From Burhinus oedicnemus (Eukaryota; Chordata; Aves; Charadriiformes; Burhinidae), in assembly GCA_008921705.1 (NCBI GenBank), contig VFFE01007859.1, forward strand, positions 1,225,391 through 1,289,390: 64,000 bases of DNA. The letters are read 5' to 3'. Of this stretch, positions 23,881-36,016 are shown piece by piece. Within the stretch, counting starts at the first letter, position 1, and each line of letters starts with the position of its first letter. A program made the position numbers and the translations under genes. The notes beneath the pieces were generated by a model. It was not told the origin of the DNA. It searched no databases and was given only the letters and a program-made list of their open reading frames with translations.

Positions 23881-26800
23881 ACAAACCATCCTGCAGTGAG
23901 TTGTTCCCCATCTCCCCTCTTCTACTGTACGTAAGCACTTATCTATTAATTAGAGGAAAGACCGAAAGCTAGCAGCAGAATTGAGCCACCTAAACAAAAA
24001 TACCTAATTTAGCTATTCTAGGCTTCTACCTGCTTTTCCAGAATGGCGCATTTCTCCTCTCACAACTAGTCTTCAAAAGCTTAGTTACCCATCCTGGGTA
24101 TTATTTGTGTTAACAAGTCTGTAACCTCACTCTTTATTTCCCCCAGTTCAGTCTGGATCTAAATAACTATTCAAGATAAAAAAGTACCACAAGAGACATT
24201 GAGGGCAACCTGTCATTAAATAGTTGACAGAATCATCATCAACTTGAATATATCTATTATTACTTTTCCTCTGGTCAAAACTTAAAAATCAGCCATGAAT
24301 GAAGTAGTTTTTTGATGATAGAGACAAGAGTGGAAGGATGATTTAAAGCTGTAAGTGGCCTTCCTCTCCACTCTGTGTAAGAGCAACTAGTTTATGTGCA
24401 GAATCCAGCACTTACCTGTATTAAATTTTGAGCTCCAGCAACTTTATTGCCTACCTTTCCAAATCTTACTTCAAATTGGAAACACTCAAAGGTACTGAAA
24501 AATCATGTTATTATTTGCTTTTCTTACTTCTAGACCAAGAGGATGGCTAACATTTAACCAAAGTCTTCTGACAAATGAAAATGTCTCCAGCATTTGATAT
24601 ATCTGTGATTTTGTTTTTTCTTTTTTTATTCTGGAGCTAGTTGCTTAATAGGCTACAAGGAGGTTTTCCACCTGGTGTTATTTCTCCTTTGCTAAGCATG
24701 CTGTACAGCATATTGACATCAGTAGAAGATTCATATCGACATCACAGGATTAAGTCTCACTACTGTGTAACTAGTTTTATTTTAAAGGTAATTGTACAAA
24801 CTATCAACCTATCACAAAAGATATTACATTGTACAAAACATTTTGCAGTATCTGAAAACATTAAATATTCAATTTCCTTACAGGGAATCTGGAACTGCAA
24901 TTTCTGTGCTTATTTTTTAGTATCTTTTAAATTCCATAACTGATTTTTATAGAAAATAAATAATCAGAGTTTATATTGAGCAGAATTGAGTCAGACCAGC
25001 TATCATTAAAAAATGAACATGTTGCTAAAACAAAGTCTCTTATGTTAGCTTTTTGTCAAATTCTTCTGGGGGCAATCCTAGCTTTCAACTTTCTTCTGCT
25101 TTTTAACCTGTCAGGACCAATTTCAGAGACGTACACAAGCATAATATGAAGTGTTATTGCTGTTACACTACAAAGTTAGTCTTTCTACATTATCAATGCA
25201 AAGCGAGTCAGAAAATTAGTCATATCACGTATATTTATGTATATTTGCTCAAATGTACAAATACTTCATATTTCCACCATTCAAATTAGTAGATCCATAA
25301 CAATAATAAACTAGTTTTGTAAAGTAGCACAGCTTTTTTAGGCTAATCATGTGAAGTTTTGTTTCAAAACATTTTCAAATAATATTCATCCATGCCAAAT
25401 CCTGCTCAGATACTGAAAAAAACCTATACTCTCAGCAATCCCTGATGTCAGTCAGGTGGTTATTGGATGTATTAATTCAGGCTGTAATCAAATTTATTTT
25501 TTAAAGTGTAATTACAGTACTAAATGGACTGTTACTGCCGCTTTCCTGGATATAAGTAATTGCTGAACAATACAAATGTAAGTATATATAATAGACTGTA
25601 TAATGTAGGCATCACGTTAGAGCTCCTGTGTTATACGGTGAAGATAATTCTATGGTTGGAGATTAACTAATAATAGGAGCACATCAAATATTCTATAAAT
25701 TCAGTAGAAAGAAGTGCCTAACTTAGCTCTCATTTATGGTAAATTAGTCTTCGGCTCCCAATCATAAACCTATAAATCCTTAATATTTAAAAGTTGGCTT
25801 CCTTTTTTTTTTTGTGTTACTCAATTCTAGTTCACTTGTTACTCACTCCTTAAAAAAACTAATTAAAAAAATCATTCTTTATTTCCTTTCCCTTCATTTT
25901 CCTCAAAATATTAAAAGCTGTGTACATTCATAAAAGAAATTACTTAGGCAAAAGAAAGAAATCTCATTAACAAATGCATTAAAAAAAACCCCAAGCCTCA
26001 ACAAAAAAACCCCAGACTTCTAAAAAACTACTTCCAGAAGTGGAAGAAATTGCTTTTGCCTAAGGCTGCATTTGCTGCTTAAGGCTTTTCTTCCTTCATC
26101 GTTTCCTCTGCAAAGTGAAGATTATTTCACCATCAAAAGCAGCACATAGTTGTGATTTTCCTTTTTTGGCATCCTGGACTAGAAATTCTACTACCTTCTT
26201 GAAAATGTTCATGCTTTTACTTGGCTGCTTCTTTTTTCTTAAAGTTCTGAAAAGTTTCTCAGTGGCATGGGGTTTCTTTCCTGGAGTTTTTGAGCTATAT
26301 GGGTAACAAAATAGTAATGTAAAGGAGTGGGATCTTTCATTATTTGTTAAGAAGTTTTAACAATTAGTATTTTCTGGACATGTTCTAGAGGAAAATTATG
26401 TTCAAAGTACAAGACAATTTTATTGTTCAGCAAACAAAGTATGCTTTATCTTTTCTATATTTGAAATAATCCTTTTTTGAAATTATACATCAAATGAGCT
26501 GTTTATATTTATAATACTCAAGTGACCTGGTACTTAAACTAACTGGAATCATTGGACTTTATGGCATTAAGTCAGGCTGGGGAAGAATTAAGGACTAGAT
26601 CCAAGAACGGACTAGAGGCAGAGGTATACTGCACACCACCAGAATTTTATGCATTGACCACCCCACTAACTCTGGAAGTGGTAATAACATGCCTTACTAT
26701 GGTGCTGTGCTCACACAGATGCAACCATGCTGCTTTTGGGGTATGAACTAGATGAAATCCTTAGATTAGTTTCCATTGCGAAGCTATTTTGGGTTGCAGC

Positions 26801-29800
26801 GTGAAGTAAGTAGAGGATCTGAGTATGACTCGTTATTTGATAGGGGACAGAAGTAACATAAGAAGGAATAAATATATTTCACAACTGGTTGCAACTACAA
26901 CTTTAATAAGACATACCTAATTAGACAACATTTAAAATATACTCCTAAAATAATGTTAGTTTTTTACAGTTTCTTGATTTTTAACTACGAGTACAGCTCA
27001 TCTGCTCCAATAAAACTTCCTCAAATAGTTTTGTCAATCTGAAGGTCTATAAGGCCTGCAGATTTGGCCAAATTTGGCCTAATCTCTCCAAGAGTGAGAT
27101 TCATCCTACCATCTTAGAATTCCACATGTGGATGTTATTACCCAAGACTGACATCCCAGGATCTCCTCTTAGTTAAAGGAGAGAAGTGGGAATCTCCAGG
27201 AAGGATTCAACTTTTATCCTGAAATAGACATGCAAAATTAGCCAGATGTATTGCACTCTGGAGATGCCTCTTTCTCTCTACACCACCCTCTGGTCCTAAA
27301 TTAAATTCTTGTCTACACAGATTCAGCTTGGAAGCATGTTCTGGCACTTCTAGGGTGAATTTTATCTGATCTGTCTTAGATGTCTTCCTCAGAGTGAGAT
27401 GAACCATGCCCTACAAGTACCTACTTCACTCCATTGACTATAAACAAGATCTAAATGACTCCTTATGTAGGCGGCTACGTTTGGCCAGATGATTCCCATA
27501 CACTCACTGTCTAATGCAGAGCACATAGCTGGAGGCAGAGTTAGATCATTTCAGAATAATGAATATCCCCAGTGGTTTATATACCCCCTCTGGGGCTATA
27601 TATAACTAAGCATTTGTTGAAGCTGTTCTGATATATGTTAGCAGCCAAACTGGCACTAAGATCAAGGGAGAGCAGAGATACCCTAAACCACATTTCATAT
27701 TTCTACTTCTGGCCAGTCCTGAGAACAGGTCATATTCATCGAATCCATACTTCATGAGATAGACATCTGAACTCAGGAAAAGCTTTATCTGAACCCACAT
27801 TTTGTCACAGGATAAATTCAGTGTTGTGTGCCAGACCTAAATTTGATGGCATTCCAGTCTGCAGAACACAAAGATGATTTTGTGCAAGTTTGGCTGAGTT
27901 AGATATGAAAGCCTAGATGTGTAGATGTAATATGTAAGATTGTGGTGCTTTGTGAGGTGAAGGGAAATTTTAGGGGAAATCAGATTGTCTTTTCGCAGAA
28001 TTGCTTGTGAAGACTGTCAAAGAGCAATCTAGCCATTTGCTATTTATCTTCATAGTTTGGTAACACTGAGCTGTTAAGGAAGCTTGAGAAGCTAATATAA
28101 TCACTCTTATTAGTCTTTTTTTTTGACTTCTCATCTCTCATTAACTTCACCCATAGATCTTAAAGCAGCATGAAAGAGAGCAGTATCATCTTCATATTAG
28201 GCAGATAGAAAACAGAAGGCATCAGAATGTTTCCTAAGGATAACCAACAGGCCACTGGAAAAATTAAGAATTACAGAACCTGTTTTTTTAAGCTCTAGGC
28301 CAGGCTTCTTTACACGAAACAGCACCCCTTACATTGGAACTAATATAAAGTGTGTGTACATGCATTCAAGCATGTCTAAATCATCAGGATGTTGACATGA
28401 CAGCATTTAATTTTCCAGGCTAAATTATATTCCCTTTCCATTGCATGGTGTCTTAAAAGCCGGTAAAGAATATGCTCTCAGGCAATGAATTTGCTTTCAG
28501 TGATGTGGAGACTGAATATATTTCTGAAAAGTTGTATCGGTCACAAGGGCAAGCAGATCCCAATGCTGCTAGTTGGCCTGAGTTGTTGAATTGTTCTAAT
28601 CAGTGCTCAATACGTTGCATCGCAGAATTCAATGCTGTGGGCTACGTCCTGATTAATTTCTCCTTGATATTACATGCATAGGCACAGATACAAAATAATA
28701 CAGTGTTGTGATTTGACTCCTCATTTTAGTTGGCAGTGTTCAAAAAATAGAGAATGAAAACCCAGCTAAAATTAAGTGCTTAGAAATGAGTAGTTAACGA
28801 AGAAATAAATAGGGGGGCAGCTGAGAGCATACTCTGTTACAAACAGGTAGAAAGATGATTACTCTCTGAAGAATGAAATGATTCAAGTAAGAAATAAAAG
28901 ATATTAATCATGTGGTACGGTGGTAATAAACTCAGAAGATTACCCAGTATAGGAACAGAACTTAAATAAACACCCTGTATTTACTGGGCCCCAAAGCTTT
29001 GGACTTAACAGCTGAAGAGCTTTGTGTTTCGCTTTTAGAGACTGCTGAACTAGTTAAAGGAAAGTTTGGAAAAACATATTTAAAGAGCATTTAAAAAATG
29101 AGAGCTTGCACATGCCAAGCATTACTCCATGGAGACTTGGAAAGGCCAAGAAACAGGCTCTGCAGAGAGGCCACCTTGCACTGCGGATATTATGCACTGC
29201 CCCCAGGCTCTGCACACAATCCAGGCACTGTCAGTGACAGCTCCACCGATTCTGGCATAAGAGCAACGTGAACTGGTTTTGGCTGGGGCTGTAATACTTC
29301 ATGGCTTCCATGACTTTCTCTTGTTTGAGATACAGTAAAGCGATCTGGAGATGTTAGCTGTATTTCACTTGTCTACATGTCCTGGAGGAGTTCAAGGGGG
29401 ATGAACAGAGGATCTCCCTCTTCTCATATGTCTTCCATGTTACAAGGCTGTCATTAAAAAGTCATTTTGTCTAAGGTAACTTAAGATACAGCTACAGTGT
29501 CTTTAAATTAGGCTTGCTTGTGCTGAAGGTTTGATGTGAGATTTTAGAGCCAAGTGGCTTAGGCATCTTTAACCATACAGTTTGTACAACTACGATCTGA
29601 CAGGGGACATATTTGGCTTTCCCAGAGCAGAGTTAACATATGAACCAACACATGGGCAGCGGAGCAATGTGGAATTTGTACTTGAATGTGAGCTGTAAAC
29701 TAACATGCAAACTAACAGGATAGTGCAGATATATTCTTATGTCTTCTTTATAACTTTTAGGTTTGTAAATAATATGATTATGGAATGAAAATTTCAAAAC

Positions 29801-31605
29801 AATAAATTTGCTTTGTGGAAGCTTTAGCTACATTTTTCATCAAAGTTAAAATGTGTTTATTCTATAGAACCCAAAATATATAAAAATATATATTTTATGT
29901 CTTTGTACTGTAGAAACTATCTCTTCTGTCTAAACCACAGATAGCTTCCATCTGTGTCAGCTTTAGGCAGACCTAAAATAGATAAACTTATGTGTAGCTG
30001 CTCCTTTTCTCCCTCCGCAATGTCATCCTTAATAGCCCATTTATCTGCTTCTCCACTTTCTTTAACGTTGCCTCCTATATGACGTGCTCCGCAAATCCAT
30101 CCACAAAAGCGCTGCCCCTTCTTCACTAAAGTTACTCAGCCACTGCTGCTGTCAAGCCTGATGTCTCCAGTTCCTGCCCTTACTCAGTTATGCCACACAC
30201 AAGTACCCGTGGAAAGGGTACATAATAGTATCAGTGTTTTTCCTGCCAGGTTCTCCACCCTTTCCTTACTATTTCCTATCCTTCTTGATTTATGTTACTC
30301 TTCTGCATTGCTAGGTTAAAGATTGTATCATTTACAGTATTGCTGACCTCAGACACTCAAAAGGAATGTGTTAGCCCCTGAATAATAATGAGCTTGGTCT
30401 TAAAAATATAGATTTGCATGATCATATTTATACATCTTATTTGCCCTCTGCGATTTTACATGAGACTCTACAGTTAACATTTTAACCATGAGGGCTAAGG
30501 TTGTTTTTAGCTGTTTTTGTTTTTTTTTTTTAATATGAAAGGTGATATTCTTATATACAAATATTGCTCTAGGAGCTGAATGTTAGAGAAAATATCAGAT
30601 ATCCCAAAAGCTGTGATTAAGTTGAAATACGGTATTTATTTTTGTTGGAGAGACATCTGTTTGAACACTAAAGTTTTTCTGCACCGTTATTTATTCTCCA
30701 GGATCCTGGAGCTCAAAGCTATCCTTTTGATGGATTTCTTTGTCTACTGATCAAGAGATGATAGGTCCATAAAAGCTGAACCTCTGATGAAGTTGTCTAC
30801 CCTTTGAGGAAGAGGAAAGGCCAAGACTATCACCCTTTCAAAGTTATTTTGTACTTTGGCAACTCATTATCAGAGGAAGTGTTCACAGCAGCTTACCAAT
30901 CTTTCAACCTCTTTTCTTACTGCAGCTGAAACAAGAATTTGAAACTGGGTGTACAGAGACTGAGAAAGAGGATTCCTAGCTAAGGCTGAAAATTTCATTG
31001 CATGAAAATCCTGCGATGCGAATCTCTGAGGGAAGACTGAGAGGTGGACCTGGACATTAGACGTGATACGAAAATACCATTTTGTCTGGAGAGAATGAGA
31101 GTAAATGGGAAAACAAGTAGCTTACATGCCTAATTCCCAATGAACATAATACTAACTAGTAGCAGGTGTGTTCCATTAACGTGTGGTATCACCGTTATAT
31201 ACAAAGGATTTAGTACTGGAAATCTGGTGTGCTGGTGCTACCAAGAAGTTCAAATCTGCTTTCATGGCTTTCCTTCTTAATGCTTATGGTGTGAGGGAGG
31301 GAATCTAACACAGTGTGTTGTGTGTTCCTGCAGGTGTCTACCTAAAAAGGGCAGCCTGGTAGATGTGGTTGTAACCAAACATATTTTATTAATTCCCCCC
31401 ACCCATCCAAATGATAACCATAAATGATTAAAATTTAAATTTGGATTTTTCTTTCAAGTTTGTCAAACTAATCCCAAGTCTTTCAAATACATATACCTGT
31501 GATTAATATATTTAATAACACTTTCATTAATTTTAACGGCAGTATGCTATGCATAACATTAAATACCTGCATGATTATGTTATTGAAAGGTTATTATTTT
31601 ATTAG
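23881..31605. other. Long unique stretch, no gene seen
   Basis: I see no coding gene and no recognisable interspersed repeat. Frames are 100 codons or shorter and lack motifs (for example 24641-24943 plus, 28472-28681 plus, 29917-30126 minus). Simple tracts include T11 at 25803-25813, A-rich ACCCC-interrupted runs at 25980-26012, and T12 near 30520-30531. The stretch at 29870-29897 is nearly pure A/T. Confidence 0.5.
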
Positions 31606-31788
31606 GTACAAATGAATAAATATGAGAGGTCAAATCCAAAGGGTAAGATTTCAATTCTCGGTCAGAAAAACTTACAGGAAAATCAATGTACCAGGTTTAA
31701 TGTGATTGAAAATGTTCCAAATTTTGTAAAATACATTTCGGACCTTGTGTTTAGGAACTTGTTGCATTTGCTGCATTACGCAGCACAG
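31606..31788 (+). other. Exon-like segment, 183 bp, open frame (candidate only)
   Basis: The segment is preceded by a T-rich run ending TTATTAG and followed by a good donor, ACAG|GTGAGT. It is 183 bases (61 codons) and open throughout in one frame, which contains an ATG at 31612. The peptide begins VQMNKYERSNPKG and matches nothing I recognise. The acceptor tract is interrupted by purines. Chance remains the likelier explanation; a lineage-specific or non-coding exon is possible. Confidence 0.2.
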
Positions 31789-32285
31789 GTGAGTAGGGGA
31801 TATCTATGTGGCGCAGAGCTGTAGACTAAATATTTCCAAGTAAAGATCAAAATGTACAAATGGTGAAAGTCCTTAAATTCACCCCAGCTATCGAGTTGTG
31901 CAAAGAAAACATCTGTTTGAGCACTCTAGATGTAGCTCTGGCATGAGAACCTACACATTATCCTGCATGATGAACAGTGAAGAGATTCGCAGTAGTAGAA
32001 AGAACATCTTTATGTAATTTTCAGAGAATGGCTAGCTGATGTTTTAAATGACAATATGACAAAATGATTAGATTGAGTGAAGGAAAGTTACTTCCAATAT
32101 CTGGCAATGGAATGTAATTTCAGTTCAACAGCAGCAGTGCTCTTCTGAGATTTGACCAAAGGGGAATACTTGAAAAAGGTAAAGACCAAAGGATGGTGAG
32201 CTAGGCTGTAGGAATCGTGTAGGTAAAATTCCAAACCTGGATGAGCAGTATTCGTTCCTCTCAGCTTTTTGGCTTCCTTTCATTT
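31789..32285. other. Unique DNA, no gene seen
   Basis: Ordinary AT-rich sequence between the exon-like segment and the LINE relic. No motif recognised. Confidence 0.5.
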
Positions 32286-32660
32286 CATGCAAAATACAGC
32301 TGCAAAAATTTTCTATCTTGCTCTTTCCTTATTTCCTTACATATTAAATTCAAGCTTTTCTTCCTCATTATCAAAACACTTCACAAGTCCACTCCTGGTT
32401 GCACCACTGCCCTCCTCACCCCTTCCTGCTCTCTGCAGCCTGCCAGCTCTCCTTCTCTGACTGCTCTCTTTGTCTTCTGAATCCACTGAACATTTTGCAC
32501 CTTTTTTACTATGCCACCCTGTAGCTCTGGAACAGCCTTCTGATTATTCCAGGCCAAACCCAGCTCCTCCGCTGCCCTCAAACCCTTCTTTAAAAATACC
32601 TCACGTTGATGTTTTGGTGTATCAGGGAACAGACTTTCTTCCTTTGATTTGATATATAGA
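32286..32660 (+). mobile_element. Fossil L2/L3-like LINE, reverse-transcriptase C-terminal region
   Basis: The conceptual translation, over several frames, preserves the order of motifs found after the RT core in L2- and L3-type LINEs. MQNTAAK (32287) stands for LQNAAAR; IKFKLFFLIIKTLHKSTPG (from 32343) stands for the IDFKILLLTYKALHGLAP block; LWNSL (from 32525) stands for the LWNSLP block; PSNPSLKIPH (from about 32573) stands for the SAFKxxLKTHL end. Frame changes and stops separate the blocks, so it is long dead. It is older than and distinct from the young avian CR1 copies elsewhere in the window. The 136-codon minus-strand frame (32381-32791) is antisense to it. The exact clade (L2, L3 or another CR1 relative) is undecided. 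Confidence 0.72.
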
Positions 32661-32974
32661 GGGATAACTTCCACATGTAATTTCTGGTAGCCCACATCCA
32701 CACATGGAAGAAGAGGAGATAATGAGCCAGATTTCATGAATGAAGGCGTCTCAGTACTTGGGAAACCGCCGCAGCTCAGGAATGGAGGCACCTACATGAT
32801 TTTAAACATGTGGAGTTAAAAGAAGCTGAAAGGGTGTAGGGACACTCTTACTCAGTTTGTTTCAGTCTTGATTTTAATTAACTTAAACTGTAGCTTACTT
32901 TGAAGCCAGCATAAGCCACTCTGATCAATATGAAGGTGACATATAGCAGCTTGCACGAATTAATAAATTGCTCT
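32661..32974. other. Spacer between LINE relic and MIR-like relic
   Basis: No motif recognised in about 300 bases. It may contain decayed sequence of the neighbouring relics. Confidence 0.45.
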
Positions 32975-33170
32975 TTTATAGCACTTTTCATCAGCACATG
33001 TGAGAGCACTTCACAGGGAGGACAGCTGGGCTGCTCCCACTTTGAGGAAGGAGAGACTGAAGTACAGAGACTTGAGATCCGTTTCCAAGGACACAACAGG
33101 CACTGACGGAGAGGTAGAAATAAATCCAGGTCATCTGAATTCCAGCTTTGAGGTCTATCCACGACAGCAT
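32975..33170 (-). repeat. MIR-like ancient repeat
   Basis: In plus-strand order it matches the reverse complement of the MIR-like consensus widespread in amniotes. It opens with TATAGCACTTTTCATC, continues with GAGAGCACTTCACAGGGAGG, then GGAGAGACTGAAGTACAGAG (for the GAAACTGAGGCACAGAG block), AAGGACACAACAGGCACTGA (for AAGGTCACACAGCAAGT), ATCCAGGTCATCTGAATTCC (for ACCCAGGTCTCCTGACTCC) and GGTCTATCCACGACA (for GCTCTATCCACTAGACC). The order and spacing are conserved over about 195 bases, which makes chance unlikely. Both flanking open frames are noise. Confidence 0.75.
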
Positions 33171-35545
33171 ATGGCCAACTGCCTGTTGTATCCTACTTCT
33201 AGCAAAGCCTTAAAACTGTAGGATGTAATAAGAGAAGCAAATTCAGTGGTCAGACCATGAGGTCACTTTTTCTGTCAGGCTATAAGATGTTTATGAACTG
33301 GGCCATAAGGTTCAGAATAGGCTTCTAAAGTGAGCACATAAAAGCTTTTGTCTTACTTTTATTTTCAACTAATTGAATACACATTTTTGTTACATATGGA
33401 TAAGTAAATCCCCTTAATTGGGTTCTTTCCTCTAAGAATGAAAAAGAAGTCAGAAACATTCCCTCATAAAATGTTTAAAAACAAATATCCTCCTCTTTAA
33501 GGATGAAGAATCGTTACCCCACTTAGTGGCTCACGCCCATTGCTCTCTGCTTCATCTGGCTGGGTACAGTAGGAAAAGAGTTTTGATTTGGACACTTTTG
33601 GAGTCACTAGGAAAAAAAATCTCTTTGGAAAATGAGAAAATCAGGTAATGCTTAACTTGTGCACTCACTTATATTCGTTTATGAATTCCAGTAACATGGG
33701 CATAAGACTGAAATAAAAGCACCCATTTAGACAGCTATAAATAAACTGGAAATGCAGTTCTGCCAACAGAAAGAGCTCATGGGGCTCTTTATTTTTGGTT
33801 TGCCACTGAAAAGAAGCTCTTGCCTTTCACGTATGTTTCACAATGAAACTGTTCAGGCCAGATAGTGCTATAAGGTCAATATATATATTTGGAGAAGAAA
33901 ACTTGCGGAAGACATATGAACAATTTCCTTTGTTTAATACAGAGGGTTGTGTTGGGATCTCCTAAGAGAATGTATTGGTGGTTTGATTCAGAAAATGAAT
34001 AAAAACATGACCTTTTGAGAACCAAAGGTTAATCTAACAAAACAGCATCCAGAGGAGATGCTATAACTACTCAGAAGCCTCACAGAATAGCCTGAGGCAG
34101 TAACTCCCAAACAGTGAAGAAGACAGTGACCCAAGTAGGGTCCTAGCTGAGTATAGACTTTAAGTCAAGGTTACATATACTGTCAGTGAGTTGCATATAG
34201 GTTCTCTGTTTAGGTCCGCCGGGTTCTCAGGCACTTTGGGAGCAAAAATTAGCCATTCTGTGAGTTTCAGTTTTGTTGTTAAAATAAAAAGGAATGAATA
34301 ATTTAGTCTACCTTGTGTTTTTTATTTTGGTGTCAAAGACACAGTTACTAACTTTTTGCTGTTGGATATTAATTTGTAGAATATGCAATTTGTATCATAA
34401 TTCACACACAACAGTGCGCAAAGTCCCTGTAAAACCTGAGCAAATCAGAGTGTAGGTACAACAGGTAAATCCAGCGGAGTACATTTTTAACTAATGTTAA
34501 TTAATTGTATTTTAATTAATATTTAACAATAATAAAAGCTTGTGATTCTGAAACATAATAACAGTAGTTTTAGCAGTGAGGTGATACCAGCTAGCAATCT
34601 CATCCTCCTAAACAATCAAGCAGAGATTGTGAATGAGGATAGTGTACAGTTTCCTCAGATACTTCCTAAAATGGTGATGGTATTTACTTATATATGATTT
34701 TTTTTTGAGGTGCTCAGAAGGTTTTCTTTGTGGCCAAACGCAGGGTTTTTGCAGAGGTTTTTTACAGAGGTAAATGCTGTTACTATAAAATCCTAAAATA
34801 TTGATAATTATTACAGGATCTGATTTGTGCAGACAGAAGAGAAACTATACATCATATTTGTTTAAATAGGTGTTTTTAAAATTACTACATATGATCTTGT
34901 GTCCTGGAATTTTCTGGATAAAAACTTATAAAACTAAAGATTTCATGTGTACTTCAGATTAAGAAAAATCAAAACCTACATAAAATTAAGCAAGAATTTT
35001 CTTTGTGTAGCACAAAAAAATACAGGGATCCCACCTCTGTCCAGCAACCCTTTGCAAGCTATTTCATTACTAAGAAAGCCAGTAGTTTCTAGTCAATATT
35101 TTTTTTCACAGTGGTGTATTTTATAGCCAGGCTGCTTCCATCCCTGCATGAATTACCTCCAACTGAAAGAGTGCCACCTGCACTCCCGACTCTTCTTGCC
35201 CTTCTTCAGCTCTTGACTGGATACTTCTGAAAAGTGCCACTATAGGCTGTGATGTAAAAGAAGAGCATTGGCAAAATGATTAAATCTAAGATGAGGAACA
35301 GATGTTTGCTCTCTGGAAAAGCTTAATCATTTGGGACTGGGTAAACCGATTATTATGTTTTTCAGTTTTGGCTTGACTGCAGTTCTTCATGAAACTCTGT
35401 GATTAGTGTTTCTCTGTTATACTTCCTATCAGTAAAAAACTTTACTTCCTGACAGATGTTGACAGGAAATATTGAAACATGAGTATAGCCTGAAAGCGTC
35501 TCCTATTTCTAGCAAATCTGTATTAGACACCTGATTTCCCAAATC
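33171..35545. other. Unique AT-rich DNA, no gene seen
   Basis: No supported feature. An AT-rich imperfect inverted repeat (TGTTAATTAATT against AATTAATATTTAACA) lies near 34494-34528. Confidence 0.5.
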
Positions 35546-35720
35546 GTTTTTCTTTTTNNNNNNNNNNNNNNNNNNNNTTTCTTTTTCTTTTTCTTTTTCT
35601 TTTTCTTTTCCTTTTCCTTTTCCTTTTCCTTTTCTTTCCCTTTCCCTTTTTATTTTTATTTTTCCTTCTATTTTTTCCTTTTATTTTTCTTCTTTTTCTT
35701 CTTCTTTTTTCTTTTTCTTT
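35546..35720 (+). repeat. Pyrimidine-rich (TTTTC)n microsatellite with assembly gap
   Basis: About 175 bases are almost purely T and C on the plus strand, beginning as TTTTTC pentamer/hexamer units and drifting to TTTTCC, TTTTTA and CTT units. Such mirror-symmetric homopurine/homopyrimidine runs can form triplex (H-DNA) structures and are hard to sequence and assemble. Twenty Ns at 35558-35577 break it, so the true length is unknown. Confidence 0.93.
35558..35577. other. Assembly gap, 20 Ns
   Basis: Twenty consecutive Ns inside the pyrimidine repeat. A fixed small number suggests a nominal gap size or a collapsed repeat rather than a measured length. Confidence 0.98.
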
Positions 35721-35930
35721 AAATCAGTTTCTCTAAGAACTGCTTAAGTACTGGTGAATGTAAATGTAAAAATTTTATTAAGTACCTGCAATATGTAGTT
35801 TGACTTTCAGAATTCTTCTAAGTATGTACTTATTTTTGTATGTCCAAGAATAATAATGCAAATTATTTCCAGTAGCTTCCCCAGTCTGCAACATCATATT
35901 GCATATCTGGATCCATTAATTTTTAACAAC
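35721..35930. other. Unique AT-rich DNA
   Basis: No feature recognised between the pyrimidine tract and the direct repeats that follow. Confidence 0.5.
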
Positions 35931-36016
35931 GTTAGTATATAATGTAACTATATAAAAATATGTAACTATACACTAACAATGTTAGTATATAACTATAGAA
36001 CTATGTTAGCATATAA
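35931..36016 (+). repeat. AT-rich imperfect direct repeats
   Basis: The 12-mer GTTAGTATATAA occurs at 35931-35942 and 35981-35992, and as GTTAGCATATAA at 36005-36016. TGTAACTATA occurs at 35944-35953 and 35961-35970. It looks like a decayed local tandem repeat. Confidence 0.75.

Noticed and set aside
32381..32791. 136-codon minus-strand frame as a gene
   Set aside because: It is antisense to the fossil LINE and carries no motif of its own.
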